Below are positions 17,169 through 26,200 of a DNA stretch of 64,000 nt, one piece after another. Each line of letters begins with the position of its first letter. Position 1 is the first letter of the stretch. The translations under genes and the position numbers were made by a program. The stretch is from Planctomycetota bacterium (GTDB lineage Bacteria; Planctomycetota; SZUA-567), in assembly GCA_020060765.1 (NCBI GenBank), contig JAGUZQ010000098.1:1-64000 (forward strand), written 5' to 3'. The notes beneath the pieces are model-generated. The model was given only the letters and a program-made list of their open reading frames with translations, did no database searches and had not been told where the DNA came from.

Positions 17169-18443
17169 ATGACAGACATCTTGCAAGAACTGCAAAACCG
17201 TGGCTTGGTGCACGACGTTTCCGACCAGTCCCTGGGCGAAAAGCTTACCACAGGCATGGTTTCCTTCTACACCGGCTACGACCCCACCGCCAAAAGCCTG
17301 CAAATCGGCAATCTCTGCGCGATCATCACCATGCGCCGCCTGCAACTGGCCGGACACCGTCCCGTCATCATCGTTGGCGGCGGCACTGGCATGATCGGCG
17401 ACCCTTCGGGCAAAAATGCCGAACGCAATTTATTGGACGAAAACACCATAGCCGCCAACATCGCCGGGCAGCGCGCGCAGTTGGAAAAGCTGCTGGATTT
17501 CGACTGCGGAAAAAATTCAGCCATCCTGCTGAATAATTACGACTGGCTGAAACAATTCTCATTTATCGATTTTCTGCGCGATGTGGGCAAGAATTTCCGC
17601 CTGGGGGAAATGCTGGCCAAGGAATCGGTCAAGCGCCGCCTGAACAGCGACGTCGGCATCAGCTTTACCGAATTCTCCTACCAGATATTGCAGGCGTACG
17701 ATTTCCTGCACCTCTACCGAAAGGAAGGCGTAACCCTGCAACTGGGCGGCTCCGACCAGTGGGGTAACATCACCGCCGGCATCGACCTCGTGCGCAAGCT
17801 GGAGAGCGCCCAGGCTTACGGCCTCGTCATCCCTCTCGTCACCGACGGGCAAGGCAAGAAATTCGGCAAGTCCGAAAGCGGCACCATCTTCCTCGACCCG
17901 GAAATGACCAGCCCCTACCAGATGTACCAGTACCTCGTCAACAGCGACGACCAGAGCGTGATCGGTTATCTGAAAAAGTTCACCTTCCTGCCGCTGGAGG
18001 AAATCGCGGCGCTGGAAAAACGTACTGCCGAAAATCCCGGCGCGCGCGAGGCGCAGAAAATTCTTGCGGCGGAAGTGGTGAAAATCGTGCACGGGGAAAC
18101 CGGCCTGGAGGCGGCATTACGGGCGACGCGCATCTTTTTCGGCGAGGCGATAGAGAACGTGTCAGACGCCGACCTGGGCGCGATTTTCGCCGACGTGCCC
18201 TCTATCGACATCGCAAAAGACCAGCTTGCCGCCGGAATAAACGTGATGGATCTGCTGGCGCTTACCACCCTGTTCAGCAGCAAAAGCGACGCCCGCCGCT
18301 CGATCCAGCAGAACGGGGCGTATATTAATAATGTAAAAGTGGACGATATCGACCGCACCGTCTCCACCGCCGACCTCGCCACCGACAACGCGCTGGTGGT
18401 GCGCAAGGGCAAGAAGAATTATTGCGTGGTGAAAGCGGTGTGA
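17169..18443 (+). CDS. tyrS: Tyrosyl-tRNA synthetase
   Basis: Class I synthetase charging tRNA-Tyr, 424 residues. The Rossmann-fold catalytic domain carries Y-T-G-Y-D-P-T-A-K-S-L-Q-I-G-N-L (the HIGH region, here Q-I-G-N), G-G-S-D-Q-W-G-N-I and K-F-G-K-S (the KMSKS variant). A C-terminal S4 RNA-binding domain (about 350-420; R-R-S-I-Q-Q-N-G-A-Y-I-N) completes it, giving the usual bacterial TyrRS length. Confidence 0.95.
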   Translation: MTDILQELQNRGLVHDVSDQSLGEKLTTGMVSFYTGYDPTAKSLQIGNLCAIITMRRLQLAGHRPVIIVGGGTGMIGDPSGKNAERNLLDENTIAANIAGQRAQLEKLLDFDCGKNSAILLNNYDWLKQFSFIDFLRDVGKNFRLGEMLAKESVKRRLNSDVGISFTEFSYQILQAYDFLHLYRKEGVTLQLGGSDQWGNITAGIDLVRKLESAQAYGLVIPLVTDGQGKKFGKSESGTIFLDPEMTSPYQMYQYLVNSDDQSVIGYLKKFTFLPLEEIAALEKRTAENPGAREAQKILAAEVVKIVHGETGLEAALRATRIFFGEAIENVSDADLGAIFADVPSIDIAKDQLAAGINVMDLLALTTLFSSKSDARRSIQQNGAYINNVKVDDIDRTVSTADLATDNALVVRKGKKNYCVVKAV

Positions 18444-18481
18444 AAACGGGTTGACGGGTAAGCGGGTTGACAGGTGTTTTC
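18442..18481. repeat. Tandem octamer repeat (locus 2)
   Basis: Units gaaaacgg, gttgacgg, gtaagcgg, gttgacag, gtgttttc start inside the tyrS stop codon. Only a G-rich half is visible here. Confidence 0.6.
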
Positions 18482-18485
18482 TCGG

Positions 18486-18504
18486 AATACGGCTTAATTA
18501 AGGA
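18486..18504 (+). repeat. aatacggYttaattaagga motif, copy 2
   Basis: The 19-bp core matches 40487-40505 and the complement of 8656-8674 except for one C/T. It contains the palindrome TTAATTAA. Confidence 0.7.
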
Positions 18505-18678
18505 CTCGTTCAAAAACAAGTTTTTTCCTGAACATTTTCACGAACCCTTTTCCGGCATTTTTGGCATATAAATTATTGCAGGCGAAGTTTATTATCGCGA
18601 TAGGTAAACGCATCGGGTTTTACCCGGAAATATTCAAAGAATCTGACTTTTCCGCAAACCGGAGGCCGAACCACCATC

Positions 18679-19995
18679 ATGAACAACACCCCGCTTGAAA
18701 TCTTCGGCAAGGAGTTCACCCTCCCCGACGGCTCGACCGATGTGCTGGAACCGCGCGAAATCATTTACCGCGAAAACGCGCTGGCTGACCTCCCCCCGAT
18801 CATGGAGCGCCTAACCGGCGGGCGGCGCGTGACCGTGGTCATGGACGAGCGCAGTTGGGGCGCGGTCGACGGCGGCGGCACTATCCTGATGGACAACGGC
18901 TGGGACGTGACCGAGGTCATGCTGCCCGATCCCGAGGACGGCGGCTATCCCGTCTGCGACGACCGCACCAAGGCGGTAATCGAACCGGAAATCGGCGAAC
19001 CAGACATCATGCTCGCCGTCGGCAGCGGCGTCATCAGCGACCTGACCAAGTGGCTCGCCTGCGAACGCAAAATCCCGTATGTCAGCTTCGCCACCGCCGC
19101 CAGCATGAACGGTTACACCTCCGCCAATGTCGCACCGACCATCGAGGGCGTGAAAACCCTGCTGCGCGCATTGCCGCCGAGGGCGGTGCTGGCCGACCCG
19201 CAAATCCTGGCCGACGCCCATTACCGCTTGACCAGCGCGGGTCTGGGCGACATCCTCGCCAAATCGGTCAGCTCCGCCGACTGGAAGATGAACCAGCTTC
19301 TGTTCGGCGACCATTATTCCGAACAGGCGGTAAACCTGATCGCGGAAATCGAACCGCTGTATCTGGAAAACCCGCATGGCATCAGGGAACGCCAGCCGGA
19401 GGCGATCGAGGCGCTGTTCAAGGGGCTGCTGCTGACCGGCGCAGCCATGACATTAGCGGGAACGTCCTCCCCTTCTTCCGGCGGCGAGCACATGGTCAGC
19501 CACGCGCTGGACATGATGAGCACGGTCGACGGACGCCCCCACGATTTCCACGGGCGGCAGGTGGGGGTAGGCACGGTGCTGACGAGCGAGCTTTACCGGC
19601 GCGTGCTGGCGCTGGATGCGCCTGATTTCATCGAAGACCTGCCACTTGTGAACAAGCAGTTCTGGGGCAGCCTGGGGCCGGTGGTGGTGGCGCAATATGA
19701 AAAGAAACGCGGGCGGCTGCTTGCGGCGTGCGAGTTTCTTTCCCACAAAAACAACTGGGATAACCTGCGCGCGGAGCTTGCGCCGCTACTGCGCAAACCG
19801 GAGAAAATCCACGGCTGCCTAAAGGAAGCCGATGCGGCGGTCACGGCAGAAGATATAAAGTGCAACAGGCGCAGGCTGCTGACGGCGTTCCGGCAGGCGC
19901 ACGAAATCCGCAGCCGCTTCACCGTCCTCGACCTCGCACACCTGACCGGCCTCATGCCGGAAGCGGCGGAGGAGATCATAGAACAATGGGCGTAG
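18679..19995 (+). CDS. sn-glycerol-1-phosphate dehydrogenase family protein (EgsA/AraM-like)
   Basis: The 438-residue protein belongs to the iron-containing alcohol dehydrogenase fold. The NAD(P) site has A-V-G-S-G-V-I-S-D-L, followed by F-A-T-A-A-S-M-N-G-Y-T-S. The metal ligands of glycerol-1-phosphate dehydrogenases are present: D in G-L-G-D-I-L-A-K, H in G-G-E-H-M-V-S-H-A-L-D and H in H-D-F-H-G-R-Q-V-G-V-G-T. Family members reduce dihydroxyacetone phosphate to sn-glycerol 1-phosphate, the archaeal lipid backbone; bacterial AraM does so for other products. No geranylgeranylglyceryl phosphate synthase lies in the window, so the product's fate is unknown. Monocistronic after tyrS. Confidence 0.85.
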   Translation: MNNTPLEIFGKEFTLPDGSTDVLEPREIIYRENALADLPPIMERLTGGRRVTVVMDERSWGAVDGGGTILMDNGWDVTEVMLPDPEDGGYPVCDDRTKAVIEPEIGEPDIMLAVGSGVISDLTKWLACERKIPYVSFATAASMNGYTSANVAPTIEGVKTLLRALPPRAVLADPQILADAHYRLTSAGLGDILAKSVSSADWKMNQLLFGDHYSEQAVNLIAEIEPLYLENPHGIRERQPEAIEALFKGLLLTGAAMTLAGTSSPSSGGEHMVSHALDMMSTVDGRPHDFHGRQVGVGTVLTSELYRRVLALDAPDFIEDLPLVNKQFWGSLGPVVVAQYEKKRGRLLAACEFLSHKNNWDNLRAELAPLLRKPEKIHGCLKEADAAVTAEDIKCNRRRLLTAFRQAHEIRSRFTVLDLAHLTGLMPEAAEEIIEQWA

Positions 19996-20051
19996 GGAGA
20001 AAGCCACGGGCTGCTTTCCGGTGACGCCTGCTTTTCAGGGAAGGAAGCGAA

Positions 20052-20936
20052 ATGAGCCATCGTGGGTCAACGTTGATTTTGCTTATCACCGTCCTGCTCC
20101 AGGCGACAACCAACGCGGGCGAGAATGAACCAACCAACCCGACAAATGCCGGAGAAAAAGCAGGGCTGCTTGCCCAGGTCAACTGGCTGACTGGCGGTCT
20201 GCCGGAAATCGACAACAAGAAAGCCAAAGGAAACCAGGCGATACAGCTTCATATCGACCAGATGAAAACCGTCGGCGAAAATCTCGCGGGGAAGAAGCCT
20301 ATCCTGATCGCCTTCGTCACGCCCCAGGAACAGGCTCCCAACTACCGGGGCAACGTTATCCCCACCAAGTACGGCATCGCGTCAAACAACATTCTCAACA
20401 AACTTTTCGGAAGCCAGGATAACGATTACACCATGATGGCCAAGTGCCAGCTCCTATCCTGCATAAAGGTCGACCTCTCCGGCGTCAAGCCCGAGGACAG
20501 CAAAACGCTTAGCCAGGAAGACTGCCCCATTGTAGTCCTGCTCGACGAAAAGGGAAAAATCGACGCCTGCGTCAAAGGCTGCAAAACCGACACGTTCAAA
20601 AAAATCAACAAAGCCGCCGACTCGCTTCTGAAGAAACGCGGCCTGGGCAATCCCGCCAAGTTCGGCGAAGAGGCGAATGTCCTGCTCAACAAGGTCAGGC
20701 GCGGACATATCACTATACTCGACCGGGAAAAAGCCTTGGCGGAAACCCAGAAGATGCTCGACCAACTCATGGCGCATCCGACCCTGTCTGACAAGGAAAA
20801 AGAAAAGAAAAGCGAATTTCCCAAAAAGAGAATCGCGGAAATTCAGGAGATCATGAAGCAGGCGGAAACCGACATCAAGCAGTTTTCCGAACAATATTCG
20901 CAACTCCTGGCTGGCGCGCTGCAGGAACTGAAATAG
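20052..20936 (+). CDS. Secreted protein, possible thioredoxin-like fold, unknown function
   Basis: Preceded by AGGGAAGGAAGCG. It has 294 residues with a signal peptide (about 7-22; T-L-I-L-L-I-T-V-L-L-Q). Residues about 75-185 read like an exported thioredoxin-like domain (K-K-P-I-L-I-A-F-V-T and D-C-P-I-V-V-L-L-D-E-K-G-K-I) but without a CxxC; four scattered cysteines occur (C-Q-L-L-S-C, C-P, C-V-K-G-C). The C-terminal third is a charged helix or coiled coil (about 215-290). No family assigned with confidence. Confidence 0.7.
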   Translation: MSHRGSTLILLITVLLQATTNAGENEPTNPTNAGEKAGLLAQVNWLTGGLPEIDNKKAKGNQAIQLHIDQMKTVGENLAGKKPILIAFVTPQEQAPNYRGNVIPTKYGIASNNILNKLFGSQDNDYTMMAKCQLLSCIKVDLSGVKPEDSKTLSQEDCPIVVLLDEKGKIDACVKGCKTDTFKKINKAADSLLKKRGLGNPAKFGEEANVLLNKVRRGHITILDREKALAETQKMLDQLMAHPTLSDKEKEKKSEFPKKRIAEIQEIMKQAETDIKQFSEQYSQLLAGALQELK

Positions 20937-21082
20937 ATTCCGTAACCATTCACGGTTGTCATCCTCAAAAATAAGCTACCCGGCAGAAATGCATACGAGG
21001 TGTTGTTCATCTGCAGGGATACCTGGATAAGGCCGGAGCGAATGCGGAACTGCTCCAGAAGAAGTCGTCTATTTCCAAGGCT

Positions 21083-21169
21083 CCGACTTTCGAAGCTCAA
21101 CTATGCCGAGATCAAGCGCAAGCGATTGGAGCTGGGTTCGGGTGTCGTGGCGAGCGCAATCGTCTTGTA
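21083..21169 (+). pseudogene. Transposase C-terminal remnant
   Basis: A 28-codon frame ending in TAA reads L-N-Y-A-E-I-K-R-K-R-L-E-L-G-S-G-V-V-A-S-A. This resembles the conserved 'YAE..R..GLPIGSGVVE.A' segment of ISKra4-like transposases. The rest of the gene is absent or scrambled. Confidence 0.4.
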
Positions 21170-21264
21170 ATCTGATTTCACCCGCAGAAAATCAAGAACC
21201 TTCTTCGTACATCGTAATGTGAACATGAAAACCTCTACTCATAAGCTGCCACCATATCCTGTCA

Positions 21265-21505
21265 TCAACGACCAAGCGCCTGTCCAACCATCTCCTTGCC
21301 TGGCTTGAAAGTGACCACCTTTCTTTCTGCCTTCGCGAACGATGGTGTCGGCAATACAGTCAAACAACATCTGAATGATTCTCTGGGCGTCGGTCTGTAG
21401 GATTTCGAGCTTGCCTGCTATTGTGGTGGCGATTTCGTTTTTGGTTATGCTGCTCGCCGGGAGCTGCCAGTTTAAGAAAAGAAGATTTTTCGGATGTTTG
21501 CGCAA
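21265..21505 (-). pseudogene. Broken HU/IHF-family DNA-binding protein gene
   Basis: The N-terminal half is intact in one frame (T-K-N-E-I-A-T-T-I-A-G-K-L, Q-R-I-I-Q-M-L-F-D-C-I-A-D-T-I-V-R-E-G-R), the helical dimer part of HU. The C-terminal tail continues in another frame as K-V-V-T-F-K-P-G-K-E-M-V-G-Q-A-L-G-R and stops at 21265-21267. The DNA-binding beta arms between the two are deleted, with a frameshift at the junction. The codon expected to be ATG before T-K-N is ATA. It cannot make a working HU. Confidence 0.65.
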
Positions 21506-21772
21506 GGATTATTAGAGGATGTGTTAAATACTATAAGCAACTATAACGCCTTATATTCCGAGAGGATATAGATAGTTATTAACTATTTGGATGAGCTTAT
21601 TCATGAAATCGTTAGCGCCAATCAATCTATGAGTTAAGATATATCTATATTCGGGATTGATAGCTTTAGTCCAACTCTTTTCCGAATAGTACGAATTCGT
21701 GCGGTTTGATTTGTGCATACAGATTTTCGTCTTTTCATGGTAGCGTTCAGCCTTGTTACAACTAGGGGAAAA

Positions 21773-23206
21773 ATGGGATTTACGGGACCTATTAACTCTA
21801 GACGAGAAAACCTATACGAAATCGCAGAGCAGCAATACGGCTACTTTTCTGCGCACCAGGCTATTTGCGAAGGTTACTCGAAGTACAATCACGTATACCA
21901 TGTCTCGCGTGGAAATTGGATAAGAATATCAACCGGCCTATTTCGACTTCCTGGGTATCCAGATTCCAGGGAATCGGATTTCACAAAATGGTGCCTCTGG
22001 AGCCGTAATCAGCAGGATCAACCTCAAGGAGTCATCAGCCATAACAGCGCTTTGGCTTTGCATGACTTGATAGATTACAATCCGACAGCAGTACACTTGA
22101 CAGTTCCTTCTCGTTTCCGTAAGGAAATACCCGATGAAATCATAATTCACAAGGCATCCCTGCCTCTTTCCGCCATTGAAAGCCATGGCAGTTTTATGGT
22201 CACCCGTCTCGGGCAGACTTTGCTCAATATGCGCCATGAATTGGAGGCAAAGGGAGAATGGGATGGTATAATTATGAAAGTCGTGGCGGGAGATATACTT
22301 TCACGTGAAGAGATGACAAATCTAGGTATGGTTCATAAGTCCCAAACAGGTTCTGAAAATAATAAATTTGAATTAAATGCTTGCTCTGGGCGAGTAGCTA
22401 GGTGCGTGTTTAAGCAAAATAATGAGCAAATGGAAGCACAGCCAGGCAGTGGCAGATTATTCGATCCCGTATCCGAAGAAGTATGGAATATGATTTACGA
22501 TAGGGCAGAGACAGGGCGGCGGAGATCGCGGGCGGGATTTACACTAGTGGAACTGTTGGTGGTGATCGGGATAATCAGCATACTGGCTGCGATGTTGTTA
22601 CCCGCGCTGCACTCCGCGCAAGCTCTTGCCAGGCAAGCCGCCTGCGCCAATAATCAACGACAGGTTTACTTCAGTCTCGATCTTTACGGCCAGGATTACC
22701 GCTCGTGGCATCCCCACCTCCGCGACTCCGCCAATTCATTTTTAGTCTGGTTTTGGTTTCTCGCTCCCTATAACGGAAATTCCCAGTTGTATACCTGCCC
22801 GGCGCAACCTGAGCCCTGGGATCTGCGCTGGAAAAGCGGTTCGCCTACTCCGCCCGGCGGCTGGCCCGACAGTTATCCTCAAAAGGTGGGAGGTAATATT
22901 GGTTACAATTCCCACCCTAACAAGTCGCAATATGGAAGTTACGGGTGGAAGCATGTAAAAGTCTCCCGCATCCGAAATCCCTCGCAATGCCTGCTCCTTG
23001 CCGACATTGTGAATGGATTTTCCATCGGGAGTCTGCAGCCAATCACCGGAGGAAACACATCCGTTGATTACCGCCATAGAACCAAGGCTAATCTTTCTTA
23101 TCATGATGGTCATGGAGGAACACTATGCTTTCCCGCGCCCTTTATCGACGTGCAATGGAATTGGCCGGACGACTCGCCCTCCAGCCGCTTTTGGACAGGA
23201 GAGTAA
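21773..23206 (+). CDS. AbiEi-like DNA-binding domain fused in frame to a type II pseudopilin
   Basis: I choose the ATG at 21773 (AGGGGAAAA upstream), giving 477 residues. Residues about 8-190 resemble AbiEi-type antitoxin / transcriptional regulators: a winged-helix N-terminus (E-N-L-Y-E-I-A-E-Q-Q-Y-G-Y-F-S-A-H-Q-A) then G-V-I-S-H-N-S-A-L-A-L-H-D-L. After a linker the frame continues into R-R-R-S-R-A-G255 / F-T-L-V-E-L-L-V-V-I, a textbook prepilin peptidase site and pilin helix, and a pseudopilin globular domain ending W-T-G-E. The leader would be 255 residues, against the usual 5-25. An internal ATG at 22490 would give a normal 16-residue leader, but its ribosome site is weak. No toxin partner (AbiEii) is adjacent. 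The regulator half is AT-richer than the pilin half. Confidence 0.72.
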   Translation: MGFTGPINSRRENLYEIAEQQYGYFSAHQAICEGYSKYNHVYHVSRGNWIRISTGLFRLPGYPDSRESDFTKWCLWSRNQQDQPQGVISHNSALALHDLIDYNPTAVHLTVPSRFRKEIPDEIIIHKASLPLSAIESHGSFMVTRLGQTLLNMRHELEAKGEWDGIIMKVVAGDILSREEMTNLGMVHKSQTGSENNKFELNACSGRVARCVFKQNNEQMEAQPGSGRLFDPVSEEVWNMIYDRAETGRRRSRAGFTLVELLVVIGIISILAAMLLPALHSAQALARQAACANNQRQVYFSLDLYGQDYRSWHPHLRDSANSFLVWFWFLAPYNGNSQLYTCPAQPEPWDLRWKSGSPTPPGGWPDSYPQKVGGNIGYNSHPNKSQYGSYGWKHVKVSRIRNPSQCLLLADIVNGFSIGSLQPITGGNTSVDYRHRTKANLSYHDGHGGTLCFPAPFIDVQWNWPDDSPSSRFWTGE

Positions 23207-26200
23207 CCGGTTGGCGACGTCTCTGCGCGACCGGTTTATTTGCGACGGCGCTTTTCGCCTTGACCAGTGTGTTTGCGGCTGAGGTTAAACCCGAGTGGGA
23301 TTTGGCAAGCGCGGAGCGAAGCGTAACGGCCACGCGCGACGCGGTGACGCTGAACAGCCTCTGGGAAGCCGAACCCGTGACGGGAGAGGATGCGCCTGAT
23401 CAGCCCCCGCGGGAATTTCATTTCTGGCTAAAAGTCCCGGGCGTGTGGGGACGACGGGACGGTGCGGATGTGCTGGCGAAAGAAGACTTGCAGCCAGTCA
23501 CCAGCCTTCAGGACGTTCCGCTGAACCGCTTGGCGCGCCTCTGGTTGCGACGGACTTTTGTTTGTCCGAACAACTGGCAGGGACGCCGGGTCGCCCTGCG
23601 GTGCGAAAGCGTGGGCGAGCGCCTGCTGGTCTTCGTAGACGGGCAGGAGGCGGGATCGCTCAGGCGCTCGGGAACCGTGGATATTTCCAGTTGGATAAAA
23701 CCGGGCATCGAACAGGAGCTTGTCCTGCTTGTCGACGCTCGCAAGATTCCGCCCGAACGGTTGGCGGCGGAACTGAACGAAGCCGAGAAAAAGACCGATA
23801 CTGTCGTCGGGTTTGGCGCCGGGGCGGAATGGGGCGACAAGGAAAAGCTGGCGATTTCCCCTTTCCCCGGCGTGATCGCCGATCTGATGCTCGAAAGCCG
23901 CCCCGCCGATGTCTACCTAGAACACGCGGAGATCGTCACGTCCTGGCAACGGAAAAGACTCTCTGTCGTCGGTCGCCTCGTGAATGCGGGCAAGGCCGAT
24001 TTTTACGGAAGGATCCGCTTCTCCGCTTTCCGGGGAGAAACAACGGAACTGACCTTTCGCGGCGAGGAGGTGCGCATTCCCGCAGGCGATACGGTGGATT
24101 TTCACAGCGACGCCTCCTGGGAAAATCCGAGTCCGTGGTCTCCGGACACGCCGAATCTGTACCAAGGGCGCATCGAAGTCCTGGCGGGAAACGAGCAACC
24201 GGTTGACGTCTGGGACGCGCGTTTCGGCTTTCGGGAACTGGTCGTGGACGGACGGGGATATCGTTTGAACGGGAAGTGGATTCGCCTGTACGGCGATACC
24301 CAAAATGCACCCGCTTATCTCGCCAGCGAGGATCCGGAATCAGTACGCGCGTTTTTCCGTTACATGAAGTCCCTGGGACATAATTGCTATCCGACCGATT
24401 TTTCCGTTCTCGGCGCTAATCTTGAGGATATCCAGTACCGGATGCGTTCCGACCGGTTCTACGAAATCGCCGACGAGGAAGGGATTCTGGTCACCCTGTC
24501 TCTGCCGTGCTTTATTCGCCAGGAGGTGAAGGACTATCTGGAAAATCCGACCTACCAGGAACGACTTCACCGCCTGGTTCGCACTTGGCTGGAGCGTTAC
24601 GGCCAACACGCCTGCGTGGCGAAACTCCGCTCCCCGCGCGCCGTTTCCACCGGCTATCCGAATTGGACCAATCCGCAATGCCTGTCGGGTTACCAGACCG
24701 GCTATGCTCACGAATATCCGCGCCGGCAGCGGGACGCGGCACTGCGGTTGCGTGCATTCGTCCGCAGCATTGATCCGGGCGGGCGACCGCTCAACAACGG
24801 CGGCGGCGATTACGACGGATTCGTAACAGCCTACCATTACCCGAATTTCGGCATTCCCGTGCAGGAACTGGCGGATTGGCCGAGCCGGTGGGCGACGGAA
24901 GGACAGAAACCGCTGGTGCTGGAGGAAGGCGACTTTACGGGAAGCTGCGGGTTTTACTGGCGCAACTGGCGCATGCAAAAGTGGGGCAATGGAGAGACCG
25001 GGCGGGGAGAGAAGCGGTTCGGATCTGCAGAAATAGAATCTGCCCAGGCTGAACACGCTGCTCGCTTTTCAGGCGACTCCGCGTATGCGGATTTGGCGGA
25101 ATCCTTCGGCGAGCTCTCGAACGTACAGCGCAATCAGGCGCGGGATCGTCAGGAAGACCGCGCGGGACTTACCGTCTATTACAAGAGCCGTCCGGCTCAG
25201 GCGGTGATGGCGGAGTATTGTCGACGGGTTATTCCCGCATGGCGGGCATATGGCATTCCGGAAATATGGCACCACGGCGTCACCAACCAGGGAATTCAAA
25301 ACTGCGTATGGGCAAGCGGGTGGCGACCAGAGGGATCGCCGCGACTGCAAGCCCTGGCGAAACGCGGCATGTGCCTGGATCGTTTCTACGGCACCCTGGA
25401 AGCCAAAGTGTACGATTCCCTGCCGCTAGAGATTCGTGACAACGAGGCCGTTGCGGCTTATCGGCGCGCCATGCGCCCGCTGCTTCTTTTTCTGGGAGGG
25501 CCGGAAAAACGCTTTACGACGGTCGAACACGCCTACGCCAGCAATGAGGTATTGCAGAAACAAGTAGTCGCGGTTAATGAAACCGGCGTAGATCAGTCTT
25601 TGGATTTGACAATTTCCCTGATCGACGGAGCGGGAATGCCGGTGACGACCTGTTCGGCGAAAGGACTGGCGCGTCAGGGCGAGACAGCCTTTTTCCCGTT
25701 TGCCTTTCCTCTGCCTCGCGTGGCAAGCCGCACCGAATACCGGCTTCGTCTTACCCGCGCTAACCGCACCGAAGACGAATTGCCGATCCAGGTTTTTCCG
25801 CCCCTGTCCGCGTTAGCCTGTACTGACATCGCTCCGGCGGTGGCGCTTTATGACCCGGCGGGACGCACCAGGCCTCTCCTGGCAAAGATGGGAATATCCT
25901 TCAATTTGCTGGAAAATCTTGACAGCTTGGCGGAGATCAAGCTGCTCGTGGTGGGGCGCGAAGGATTGACGCCGCATTTTGCCAAGCTGGCCAACCTGCT
26001 CCGGTTGCCCGAGGCTGTCCTGGCCGGACTGAACGTCGTGGTTTTTGAACAGTCGGCTTTTCCGCAGGATGACTTCAAGGACACGGAAGGAGACCTGAAG
26101 ACTGCCAGCCAGCGGCGGGTGTTTATCCGCGCGCCTGATCATCCGCTGTTTTCCGGACTGAGCAATGAAGATTTTGCCGACTGGCGAGGCGCCTCGACGC

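Larger units (their letters stand above)
20937..21772. other. Scar region without intact genes
   Basis: This 836-bp stretch contains a transposase remnant (21083-21169), a broken HU-family gene (21265-21505) and an AT-rich segment (about 21520-21770) that probably carries the promoter of the following fused gene. Nothing else here reads as protein. Confidence 0.6.

Noticed and set aside
18561-18582. Sigma-54-like promoter (TTGGCA...TTGCA) before the glycerol-1-phosphate dehydrogenase gene
   Set aside because: The GG and GC dinucleotides are 13 nt apart instead of the required 10.
21773-22400. Complete AbiE toxin-antitoxin system
   Set aside because: Only the AbiEi-like half is present; no AbiEii nucleotidyltransferase follows, and the frame runs into a pseudopilin.
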